Shown in pieces: positions 57,758 to 64,000 of a DNA stretch of 64,000 bases (position 1 is the stretch's first letter; every line of letters starts with the position of its first letter). Origin of the DNA: Casp-actino8 sp001510455 (GTDB taxonomy: Bacteria > Actinomycetota > Acidimicrobiia > Acidimicrobiales > Ilumatobacteraceae); the NCBI GenBank assembly GCA_027592035.1, contig JAQCIK010000001.1, positions 62,001-126,000 of the forward strand, given 5' to 3'. The position numbers and the translations under genes are program-made. Under the pieces are notes generated by a model. It did not search any database, was not told the DNA's origin, and worked only from the letters and a program-made list of their open reading frames with translations.

Positions 57758-58782
57758 GCACGACACGTGTCATGGTCGATCTGGGGGAGCGCTCGTATCC
57801 CGTACTCGTCGGGCGAGGGGCCATCGATGATCTGCCGTCTCTCGTACCCGATGACGTCCGTCGGGTGGCCGTGATCACGGAGAAGGGCATTCCTTTCTCC
57901 GTTTCGACACATCTCCCGACCGTCGAGATTCGTCTCGACGGAGGTGAGAACACGAAGAATCTCGCCACCATCGAGACGTTGACCCGTCGTTTCGCCGATT
58001 TCGGTCTCACCCGGCGTGATCTCGTCATCGGCGTCGGGGGAGGACTCGTCACCGACATCGCCGGCTTCGCCGCCGCCGTCTGGCATCGCGGAACCCGTGT
58101 CATACACGTGCCCACCACCCTTCTCGCCATGGTGGACGCAGCGATCGGAGGCAAGACCGCCGTGAACCTGCCCGAGGGAAAGAATCTCGTCGGCGCGTTC
58201 TGGCAACCGATCGCGGTCATCGCCGATCTCGACGCTCTCGACACGTTGCCCGAGCGAGAGTCCAAGTGCGGTCTCGGCGAAATCGCCAAGTACCACTTCT
58301 TGACCGGTGACGACCTGCTTTCTCTGCCGCTGTCGGACCGGGTCAGCCGATGCGTGCGCATCAAGGCCGACATCGTGGCCGAGGACGAGACCGAGTCGGG
58401 TCGCCGCATGTTGCTGAACTACGGACACACGCTTGGCCACGCCCTCGAGACGTGTGGTCACCACCGGTTGGCGCACGGCGAAGCGGTCGCCATCGGATTG
58501 CTGTTCGCCGGTCTCCTCGCACGTCGGCTCGACCGAGTGACCGACGAGAGAGTTCGTTTTCACGAAAGAGTCGTCCGCGACGAATACGGCCTGGCCGATC
58601 CGGAAGTCATGGCTTCGCTCAAAGATCTGACGGTCGTCGATCTCATGTCGGCGATGAAGCGGGACAAGAAGGCGACCAACGGGTTGACCTTCGTCCTCGA
58701 CGGGCCGAAGGGACTCGAGCCGGTGAGCGGCGTGCCGGAGTCGATCGTCGAATCGACTCTTCGAGAATTCCTCCTTCATTGA
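57754..58782 (+). CDS. aroB: 3-dehydroquinate synthase
   Basis: AroB (342 aa) cyclises DAHP to 3-dehydroquinate using NAD and a divalent metal. IGVGGGLVTDIAGFAAAVWHRG binds NAD, PTTLLAMVDAAIGGKTAVN binds substrate, and the metal ligands are E in GLGEIAKY, H in LNYGHTLGHALE and the later HGEAVAIGL. Length and motifs are standard. It overlaps aroK by four bases and is followed by aroQ. Confidence 0.97.
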   Translation: MSTTRVMVDLGERSYPVLVGRGAIDDLPSLVPDDVRRVAVITEKGIPFSVSTHLPTVEIRLDGGENTKNLATIETLTRRFADFGLTRRDLVIGVGGGLVTDIAGFAAAVWHRGTRVIHVPTTLLAMVDAAIGGKTAVNLPEGKNLVGAFWQPIAVIADLDALDTLPERESKCGLGEIAKYHFLTGDDLLSLPLSDRVSRCVRIKADIVAEDETESGRRMLLNYGHTLGHALETCGHHRLAHGEAVAIGLLFAGLLARRLDRVTDERVRFHERVVRDEYGLADPEVMASLKDLTVVDLMSAMKRDKKATNGLTFVLDGPKGLEPVSGVPESIVESTLREFLLH

Positions 58783-58809
58783 CCCTTCCTACTCGGGTAA
58801 TTTGACCGG

Positions 58810-59250
58810 GTGCCCACCGTCCTCTTGGTTCATGGTCCGAATCTGAACCTCCTCGGCCAGCGAGAGCCCGAGATCTACGGCTCGGCCACACTCGACGACT
58901 ACGTGCGGGAGACGACCCGTATCGCCGAAACCCTCGGCCTGGAGCTCGAATCCTTTCAGTCCAATCACGAAGGTGAGATCGTCGATCTCATTCACGGGGC
59001 GCGAGGCCGCGTCGACGCCATCGTCGTCAATGCCGGAGCCTTGACCCATTACTCCTGGTCCCTCCATGATGCGCTGGCGACCTTCGACGGTCCGATCATC
59101 GAGGTTCACATCTCGCAGCCCAATGCCCGTGAGCCATGGCGTCACACGAGTGTGGTGGCTCCGGTCGCTTCCGGCTCGATCGCCGGTTTCGGCATTCTCG
59201 GTTACGAACTCGCCATTCGAGCGATCTCGAGCCGTTTGTCGTCCCGATGA
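58810..59250 (+). CDS. aroQ: Type II 3-dehydroquinate dehydratase
   Basis: AroQ (146 aa) dehydrates 3-dehydroquinate. VHGPNLNLLGQREPEIYG carries the catalytic arginine and tyrosine loop, FQSNHEGEIVDLIH the next block, VVNAGALTHYSWSLHDAL the catalytic region, and EVHISQPNAREPWRH the histidine and arginine that close the site. This is the dodecameric type II enzyme, unrelated to AroD. The start is GTG 58810. The stop overlaps the pepP ATG. Confidence 0.96.
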   Translation: MPTVLLVHGPNLNLLGQREPEIYGSATLDDYVRETTRIAETLGLELESFQSNHEGEIVDLIHGARGRVDAIVVNAGALTHYSWSLHDALATFDGPIIEVHISQPNAREPWRHTSVVAPVASGSIAGFGILGYELAIRAISSRLSSR

Positions 59251-60308
59251 AGCATCGTCTCGACGCGCTCCGGGAACATTTCGACGGCTGGTCACTTCTG
59301 GTCGACCGTTCCGACGTTCGCTGGGCGTCGGGCTTCACCGGATCCCATGGGTGGCTCGTCGTCGGTCCTTCGTCGGCGACCCTCGTCACCGATGGTCGAT
59401 ACACCGAACGTGCGCAGCTGGAGACCTGCGATCGCGACGTTCGGGTGATCACGGTCGGAACACCTTCCGAGGTTCGAGCCGCGGTGGCGCAACTGGTGGG
59501 CGGGGAGCGAGTTGGCTGTCGAGCTTCGGTGTTGTCACACGACCAATGGGCCTCACTCGCCGAAGAGGGAGTCGGACTCGTCCACCACGATGCGACCGAT
59601 CTGCGGCGCGTGAAGGACGAGCACGAGATCGCTTCGATCAAGCGGGCAGCCGAGATCGCCACCGAAGCATTGTCGCTCACTCTGCCTCTCGTCGACGTTG
59701 GCATCACGGAACGGGACATTCGTGACGAACTCGATCATCGCATGCGCCGCCTCGGCGCTGACGGCCCCTCCTACGACACGATCGTTGCTTCCGGGCCTCT
59801 TCATTCGGCAATTCCACATCACCTCCCTTCGAACCGGTCCTTGTCGGCCGGCGACTCACTGGTCATCGATGTGGGCGCACTCGTCGACGGGTATCACTCG
59901 GACATGACGAGAACTTTCTTCGTCGGCGAGCCTCCGTCGCCGCTGGTCGATTGGTACCGAGTCCTGCTGGAGGCTCAGCAGAAGGGTTTGACTGCCGTGC
60001 GCGTCGGGGCCTCGGCCCGTGACATCGATCAGGTCTGTCGGACCTCGCTCGGTGACTCGGCCGAATTCTTCGTTCACGGGACCGGGCACGGGGTCGGACT
60101 CGACATTCACGAGCAGCCGTTCCTCAATCGATCCGCCGAGGCGAGCTTGGCCGACGGGGAAGTCGTGACGGTCGAACCGGGCCTCTATCGTAGGGGACTC
60201 GGCGGAATCCGGATCGAAGACCTGGTGGTCGTTCGTGGGGATGCGGCCGAGATCCTCACTCAGTTTCCGAAAGAACTCACATGCCTGCCATCACCACCAA
60301 TGATCTGA
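59247..60308 (+). CDS. pepP: M24B Xaa-Pro-type aminopeptidase
   Basis: This is a creatinase-fold metallopeptidase (353 aa), PepP/PepQ-like. All five metal ligands are visible: two aspartates in VIDVGALVDGYHSDMTRTF, H in HGTGHGVGLDIHE, E in VTVEPGLY and E in GIRIEDLVVV. An N-terminal creatinase-like domain covers residues 1-125. It removes residues in front of proline. The start is ATG 59247, overlapping the aroQ TGA. Its last 28 bases overlap the efp start, so the C-terminal tail LTCLPSPPMI is dictated by efp sequence. Confidence 0.93.
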   Translation: MKHRLDALREHFDGWSLLVDRSDVRWASGFTGSHGWLVVGPSSATLVTDGRYTERAQLETCDRDVRVITVGTPSEVRAAVAQLVGGERVGCRASVLSHDQWASLAEEGVGLVHHDATDLRRVKDEHEIASIKRAAEIATEALSLTLPLVDVGITERDIRDELDHRMRRLGADGPSYDTIVASGPLHSAIPHHLPSNRSLSAGDSLVIDVGALVDGYHSDMTRTFFVGEPPSPLVDWYRVLLEAQQKGLTAVRVGASARDIDQVCRTSLGDSAEFFVHGTGHGVGLDIHEQPFLNRSAEASLADGEVVTVEPGLYRRGLGGIRIEDLVVVRGDAAEILTQFPKELTCLPSPPMI

Positions 60309-60844
60309 AGAACGGAATCACACTCGAACTCGACAACGGGCTCTTCCAAGTCGTCGAATTCCAACATGTCAAGCCGGGAAAGGGTGGGGCCTTCGTGCGC
60401 ACCAAACTGCGCAACGTGCGCACTGGCAACGTCTTCGACAAGACCTTCAACGCTGGCGTGCGGGTCGAACAAGCGATTCTCGACAAGAAGGACATGCAGT
60501 TCCTCTACCGCGACGGCGACGATTACGTGTTCATGGACACCGAGTCGTACGACCAGATGAACATCGCGCCGGTGGCCCTGGGCGATGCGGCCGACTATCT
60601 CATCGAATCGATGACCGCGATCATCGCTTTGCATGGTGACGAGATCGTGTCGGTCGAAATTCCCGCGTCGGTCGAACTGACGATCTCCGAAACCGAGCCC
60701 GGAGTCCAAGGTGATCGGGTGTCCGGAGCTCGTAAGCCCGCCACGCTCGAGACGGGCAAGACCATCCAGGTGCCCCTTTTCGTCGAGATCGGGGATCGAG
60801 TGAAGGTCGACACGCGCTCGGGCGAGTACATCACACGTGTCTGA
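60281..60844 (+). CDS. efp: Elongation factor P
   Basis: EF-P (187 aa) relieves ribosome stalling at consecutive prolines. The tip loop HVKPGKGGAFVRTK carries K34 at the modification position. No EpmA or YmfI-type modifying enzyme is seen in this window. Three OB-like domains follow, with GDRVKVDTRSGEYITRV at the end as usual. The ATG at 60281 lies inside the end of pepP. It overlaps nusB by eight bases. Confidence 0.97.
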   Translation: MPAITTNDLKNGITLELDNGLFQVVEFQHVKPGKGGAFVRTKLRNVRTGNVFDKTFNAGVRVEQAILDKKDMQFLYRDGDDYVFMDTESYDQMNIAPVALGDAADYLIESMTAIIALHGDEIVSVEIPASVELTISETEPGVQGDRVSGARKPATLETGKTIQVPLFVEIGDRVKVDTRSGEYITRV

Positions 60845-61244
60845 TCCTGACTTCACGACCGACGAACGATCGCTCGCCCGGGAGGCGGCTCTCCTCGTGC
60901 TCTACGAGGCGTCCACGAAAGGCTCCGACCCACGACCGGTGCTTGATGCTGCCATCGTTCCGCATGACCCCCTCGTCCACGTGCTCGTGAACGGAGTGGA
61001 GGATCATCGTGTCGAACTCGACCTCGTGATCGAGAAGTACGCCGCCGGATGGAGCCTCGATCGCATGCCGGTACTCGACCTTCTCGTTCTGCGACTCGCC
61101 ACTTTCGAACTGACGTATCGGTCCGACGTTCCGGTCGCCGTCGTGATCGACGAGGCTGTCGAGATGGCGAAACGGTTCAGTACCGACGATTCGGGTCGTT
61201 TCGTGAACGGAGTACTCGCGTCCATCGCTCGTGAGGTCCGCTGA
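60837..61244 (+). CDS. nusB: Transcription antitermination factor NusB
   Basis: NusB (135 aa) takes part in rRNA antitermination with NusE. The all-helical domain contains REAALLVLYEAS at the start, VNGVEDHRVELD, WSLDRMPVLDLLVLRLATFEL and VPVAVVIDEAVEMAKRFSTDDSGRFVNGVL, the family's most conserved block. The start is GTG 60837. It ends the aro-efp-nusB transcript, followed by a hairpin at 61252. Confidence 0.96.
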   Translation: MSDPDFTTDERSLAREAALLVLYEASTKGSDPRPVLDAAIVPHDPLVHVLVNGVEDHRVELDLVIEKYAAGWSLDRMPVLDLLVLRLATFELTYRSDVPVAVVIDEAVEMAKRFSTDDSGRFVNGVLASIAREVR

Positions 61245-61251
61245 CGAACTG

Positions 61252-61272
61252 ACCGACGGTCTTCGCGTCGGT
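61252..61272. terminator. Hairpin between convergent nusB and rrf2-type gene
   Basis: ACCGACG and CGTCGGT form a 7-bp stem with a GTCTTCG loop. It lies seven bases after the nusB stop and eight bases from the opposing stop at 61281. There is no strong T run, so it is a candidate bidirectional terminator. Confidence 0.5.
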
Positions 61273-61280
61273 GGAAACTT

Positions 61281-61739
61281 TCAGTGTTCGAGGGGTTCGG
61301 GCCAGGGTCCGACACCGCGAGCGGCGGCCGCGATATCGGCCAGATTGAAACCCTCCAGATGGTGTCGCATGTGATCACCGGCCTGATTCCAGATGGCCAA
61401 CAGGACGCACTGTCCCTCGTGGTCACACGCGCCATCGGCGTGGGGTTCACCGAAGTCTCCGAGAGTGATGGGGCCGTCGACGGCCGACACGATGTCGGAC
61501 AGACGGATCTCGGACGGAGGTCGGGCGAGGGTGTAGCCACCGCCAACCCCTCGCTTCGAGCGAACGAGTCCGGCGCCTTTCAACGCCAGGAGAATCTGTT
61601 CGAGATAGGGCTGGGGGAGTCCGGTTCGTTCGGCGATGTCACGGACCGAAGTCGGACCGGCCTCGTCCTGGTGGAGCGCGAGACTGAGAAGAGCTCGACA
61701 GGCATAGTCCCCTCGGGTCGACACACGCACGGACGACAT
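61281..61739 (-). CDS. Rrf2-family transcriptional regulator
   Basis: This is an Rrf2-type winged-helix regulator (152 aa). Its N-terminal helix-turn-helix is clear (VSTRGDYACRALLSLALH, TSVRDIAERTGLPQPYLEQILLALKGAGLVRSKRGVGGGY). The effector region has C105 and C111 (C-x5-C), but the third cysteine of the IscR/NsrR triad is replaced by W117. It may bind an atypical Fe-S cluster or sense thiol state. C14 in the HTH is a fourth cysteine. No Fe-S or nitrogen-oxide gene is adjacent. Its targets are unknown; the divergent gene at 61774 is the first candidate. Confidence 0.9.
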   Translation of the reverse strand: MSSVRVSTRGDYACRALLSLALHQDEAGPTSVRDIAERTGLPQPYLEQILLALKGAGLVRSKRGVGGGYTLARPPSEIRLSDIVSAVDGPITLGDFGEPHADGACDHEGQCVLLAIWNQAGDHMRHHLEGFNLADIAAAARGVGPWPEPLEH

Positions 61740-61773
61740 CGTAGGCGGTGCGAGGGATTCACGAGTCGGATCA

Positions 61774-62901
61774 GTGTGGTGGACTGTGGACGTGGACTTT
61801 CCCGTCGCTCCTGATCGTCACGCCCCTCGACTCGGCTCAGTGATTCCTGGTTGCCTGCTGTCCCGACCCGAGATGCGTCCCTCCTGGTTCCCGGAATCAC
61901 TTCAGCGAGCGAATCGAATCGTGATGATGGTCGTGGACGGCCTCGGGTGGCGCCAACTCCTGGACCATCGATCGTCAGCTCCGGGGCTCCTCGACATGGA
62001 AGCGACGCCGATTTCGACCGTGGCACCGAGTACCACGGCGACGGCGCTCACGAGTCTCGTGACCGGCGCCGATCCTCGACAACACGGAATTCTCGGCTAC
62101 CGCATCGATCTCGACGGGCTGGTCATGAACACTCTCAGTTGGTTCGGTGGGCGCGACGGTGAGCGCCGAAATCTTCGCCATCAGTTCCCCCCTTCGTCCG
62201 TCCAACCAGTACCTCCCTTCTGCGGTCGGCGTATACCCGTCGTCACCCGCGCCGAACATCTCGGAACGGCGTTCACGGACGCTCACTTGGCCGGAAGTGA
62301 GCTGCGTGGCTGGCGATCCGCCAGTTCGATCTGTGTCGAGGTCAACGAGGCTCTCGATCAGGGGGCGGACTTCGTGTACGCCTACTACGACGGAGTCGAC
62401 AAGATCGCTCACGAAAGGGGCTTCGGGCGGTTCTATGACGCAGAGTTGTCGCTCACCGACCGTCTGGTGACCGATCTGTGTGAGAGCGTGCCCGCCGGCA
62501 CGACTGTCGTGGTGGTCGCCGACCACGGACAAGTTCAGACCGGAGACGACATCGTCCACCTCGATGCCGACGTTCTTCGGTTGGTCGACCACCAGTCGGG
62601 AGAGGGCCGTTTTCGCTGGCTGCACGCGCGAGATGGTCGCGTCGACGATCTCGTCGATCTGTGCCGTCGCTACACCTCGATGGCTTGGGTGATGACCCGT
62701 GACGAGGTCGTGGCATCGCGATGGTTCGGTGAATCGGGAGATCCGTCATTTCTGAGACGGCTCGGTGACGTCGCGCTCATTCCCTTCACCAACGTGTCCT
62801 TCGACGACCCCGACGACTCCGGACACTTTCCCCTCGTGTGCCGACACGGCTCGTTGACCGACGAGGAGATCGAGGTGCCACTCCTTTCCGTCACCACGTA
62901 G
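61774..62901 (+). CDS. Alkaline-phosphatase-fold phosphodiesterase/nucleotide pyrophosphatase-like protein
   Basis: This is an NPP/alkaline-phosphatase superfamily protein (375 aa, or 369 from GTG 61792). MMVVDGLGWRQL supplies the first metal aspartate and STVAPSTTATALTSLVTGADPRQHGILGY the nucleophile threonine region. YAYYDGVDKIAHERG gives the D/H metal pair, and VVVVADHGQVQTGDD the last D-H. It has no clear signal peptide, so a cytoplasmic role is likely. Substrate unknown; actinobacterial relatives are called nucleotide pyrophosphatase or phosphodiesterase. The start is uncertain between 61774, 61786 and 61792 (all GTG, none with a good Shine-Dalgarno). Confidence 0.88.
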   Translation: MWWTVDVDFPVAPDRHAPRLGSVIPGCLLSRPEMRPSWFPESLQRANRIVMMVVDGLGWRQLLDHRSSAPGLLDMEATPISTVAPSTTATALTSLVTGADPRQHGILGYRIDLDGLVMNTLSWFGGRDGERRNLRHQFPPSSVQPVPPFCGRRIPVVTRAEHLGTAFTDAHLAGSELRGWRSASSICVEVNEALDQGADFVYAYYDGVDKIAHERGFGRFYDAELSLTDRLVTDLCESVPAGTTVVVVADHGQVQTGDDIVHLDADVLRLVDHQSGEGRFRWLHARDGRVDDLVDLCRRYTSMAWVMTRDEVVASRWFGESGDPSFLRRLGDVALIPFTNVSFDDPDDSGHFPLVCRHGSLTDEEIEVPLLSVTT

Positions 62902-62931
62902 TTCGGACGACGATGTGCGCCCGTTCGCCTC

Positions 62932-63465
62932 ATGAGTCACAATGTCGGTGTGAGCCAATCCGACGACAAAACGATGGTCCATCGTCCTGATGCCGTTCTC
63001 GGTGGTGCAACTCAGGACGAGAACGGCTCCTCGGAGTCTCCACAGCCACTCACCGAGTCCGTGACCGAGCCCGGCAAGGTGATGAGAATCGGTTCGATGG
63101 TGAAGCAGCTCCTCGAGGAGGTGCGCTCGACCCACCTCGACGAGCCGAGTCGCGAACGTCTGGCCGAGATCTACGAGCGTTCGATCGTCGAACTCGCCGA
63201 GGCTCTGTCACCCGATCTCCAGGAGGAGTTGCGCATGCTGACTCTCCCGTTCTCGTCCGAGGCTCCGACGGAGGCCGAACTGCGTATTGCCAAGGCCCAG
63301 TTGGTCGGATGGCTCGAAGGACTGTTCCACGGCATCCAGGCGACATTGTTCGCCCAGCAGATGGCCGCTCGCCAACAGATCGAGCAGATGCGACGCCTCG
63401 GACCGGGCGGCCCCGAGGAATCAGGTGACCCTCCGACCGATCGGCGGCCCGGGATCTATCTCTGA
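62932..63465 (+). CDS. bpa: Bacterial proteasome activator Bpa/PafE
   Basis: Bpa (177 aa) is a ring-shaped, ATP-independent activator of the 20S proteasome. The helical core (about residues 50-150) contains VKQLLEEVRSTHLDEPSRERLAEIYERS and LRIAKAQLVGWLEGLFHGIQATLFAQQMAARQQ. The very C-terminus is GIYL, so its last three residues I-Y-L match the HbYX docking motif (GQYL in Mycobacterium). The N-terminal 45 residues are flexible and polar. The protein implies a proteasome in this organism; the core genes are not in this window. Confidence 0.93.
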   Translation: MSHNVGVSQSDDKTMVHRPDAVLGGATQDENGSSESPQPLTESVTEPGKVMRIGSMVKQLLEEVRSTHLDEPSRERLAEIYERSIVELAEALSPDLQEELRMLTLPFSSEAPTEAELRIAKAQLVGWLEGLFHGIQATLFAQQMAARQQIEQMRRLGPGGPEESGDPPTDRRPGIYL

Positions 63466-63539
63466 TCCCGTCCGACCTCTCGTCGACGTCGGCATCGGCT
63501 CGGAAGGGTCCGAGACGCCACTGCTATTCTCGCGAATCA

Positions 63540-63549
63540 CACACGTGTG
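63540..63549. promoter_or_regulatory. Short perfect palindrome upstream of dnaE
   Basis: CACACGTGTG is a perfect 10-base palindrome in the 143-base gap between bpa and dnaE, about 60 bases before the dnaE start. It may be a protein binding site; nothing in the sequence shows which protein. The rest of this gap shows only a weak TATTCT at 63525. Confidence 0.2.
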
Positions 63550-63600
63550 GTTCGTGGCGTCTCGGTATCGGATCGGGCCGTCGTTTCGGTCGGTGAGCGA

Positions 63601-63605
63601 GGAGG
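63601..63605 (+). promoter_or_regulatory. Ribosome binding site of dnaE
   Basis: GGAGG is followed after three bases by the ATG at 63609 and after six by TTG 63612. The spacing to ATG is short, so TTG could be the real initiator. Both give the same protein but for one residue. Confidence 0.6.
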
Positions 63606-63608
63606 TGG

Positions 63609-64000
63609 ATGTTGGTCGATTCCTTCACTCATCTTCACGTTCACACCGAATTTTCCATGCTCGATGGCGCCGCCAAACTCGACGAATTGGTGGCCAAGGC
63701 CGTTGCCGATGGTCAGCCTGCTCTCGGCATGACCGATCACGGCAACATGTACGGAGTTCTCGACTTCTATCGCGAATGCCGTGATCAGGGAATCAAGCCG
63801 ATCATCGGCACCGAGGCCTACATGGCCGGTGAGAGCCGGTTCGAGCGCCCACCTCGCCGTGGTCGACTCGACGACTCCGGTGGAGACGTGGAGGGCGGAG
63901 GAAAGCTCTACTACCACCTGACCCTGCTGGCCGAGAACGACGTCGGCTACCGCAACCTCATCAAACTGAGCAGCCTGGCTTTTCTCGAGGGTTACTACTA
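63609..64000 (+). CDS. dnaE: DNA polymerase III alpha subunit, partial
   Basis: Only the first 130 codons are in the window; the frame is open at the right edge. The N-terminus HLHVHTEFSMLDGAAKLDELV is the PHP domain of the replicative polymerase, with metal-site histidines at residues 8, 10 and 12 region. ALGMTDHGNMYGVLDFYREC and GIKPIIGTEAYMAG follow as expected for DnaE. A visible insert GRLDDSGGDVEGGGKLYYHLTLLAENDVGYRNLIKL fits actinobacterial DnaE1. DnaE1 versus the mutagenic DnaE2 cannot be settled from this part alone, but DnaE1 is more likely. Confidence 0.9.
   Translation, partial: MLVDSFTHLHVHTEFSMLDGAAKLDELVAKAVADGQPALGMTDHGNMYGVLDFYRECRDQGIKPIIGTEAYMAGESRFERPPRRGRLDDSGGDVEGGGKLYYHLTLLAENDVGYRNLIKLSSLAFLEGYY

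Noticed and set aside
1..64000. tRNA, rRNA, CRISPR, insertion sequence or prophage
   Set aside because: I looked for cloverleaf-type sequence, regularly spaced repeats, transposase motifs and integrase motifs in genes and gaps and saw none. The gaps are too short to hold most of these.

Overview
The window looks like chromosomal DNA from a high-GC actinobacterium, most likely of the Acidimicrobiia type. The evidence is a bacterial proteasome activator (Bpa) ending in an HbYX-type tail, a DUF3151 protein, a GuaB1-type GMP reductase, an LLM-class (F420-type) oxidoreductase, many GTG starts, and the gene order alaS-ruvX-mltG-aroE-aroC-aroK-aroB-aroQ-pepP-efp-nusB. Coding density is very high: most neighbours overlap by 4 bases (ATGA/GTGA), and no stretch over 300 bases lacks a gene. 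I see no rRNA, tRNA, CRISPR array, insertion sequence or prophage.

Layout. (1) 54-11804, minus strand: a nine-gene catabolic operon. It encodes an M20 carbamoylase, an N-carbamoyl-D-amino-acid hydrolase, a fused 2Fe-2S/molybdopterin hydroxylase, an SsnA-like amidohydrolase, an LLM oxidoreductase, a three-subunit FAD/2Fe-2S/Mo hydroxylase and a decarboxylase-type amidohydrolase. Together they look like oxidation and stepwise hydrolysis of a purine, hydantoin or other N-heterocycle. A TSUP-family permease is divergent. (2) 12612-14810: an MBL-fold hydrolase and a divergent ProA-like aldehyde dehydrogenase. (3) 14822-18956, minus: P1 peptidase, panB, panC and a DAO-type flavin oxidase. (4) 19010-29588: acyltransferase, small membrane protein, DoxX, a heterodimeric ABC exporter, histidine phosphatase, methyltransferase/flavin protein/SDR operon, an unrecognised protein and ctaA. 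(5) 29549-36984: nitronate monooxygenase, EamA transporter, then a branched-chain-amino-acid-type ABC system (livH-M-G-F), with livK convergent across a strong bidirectional terminator. (6) 37090-45687: enoyl-CoA hydratase, nitroreductase, J-domain protein, Sua5/TsaC, hydrolase, guaB1, cmk, plsC-like, M18 peptidase, phosphatase. (7) 45776-61244: DUF3151, mobA-like, rnd, typA, then alaS through the shikimate pathway genes to efp and nusB. (8) 61281-64000: Rrf2 regulator, a phosphodiesterase-like protein, bpa and the start of dnaE.

The most striking observation is the Liv system. The substrate-binding lipoprotein appears naturally circularly permuted: the segment that normally ends the protein has moved to just after the lipoprotein linker. 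Its permease LivH also carries a signal peptide and a transthyretin/Ig-like domain before the membrane part. The other main item is the operon in region 1, which resembles the selenium-dependent molybdenum hydroxylase cluster but has no selenium genes in view. Start sites were often moved inward from the longest reading frame, using overlaps with the upstream gene, Shine-Dalgarno sequences and where family similarity begins. All family assignments come from motif recognition and memory, not from searches.
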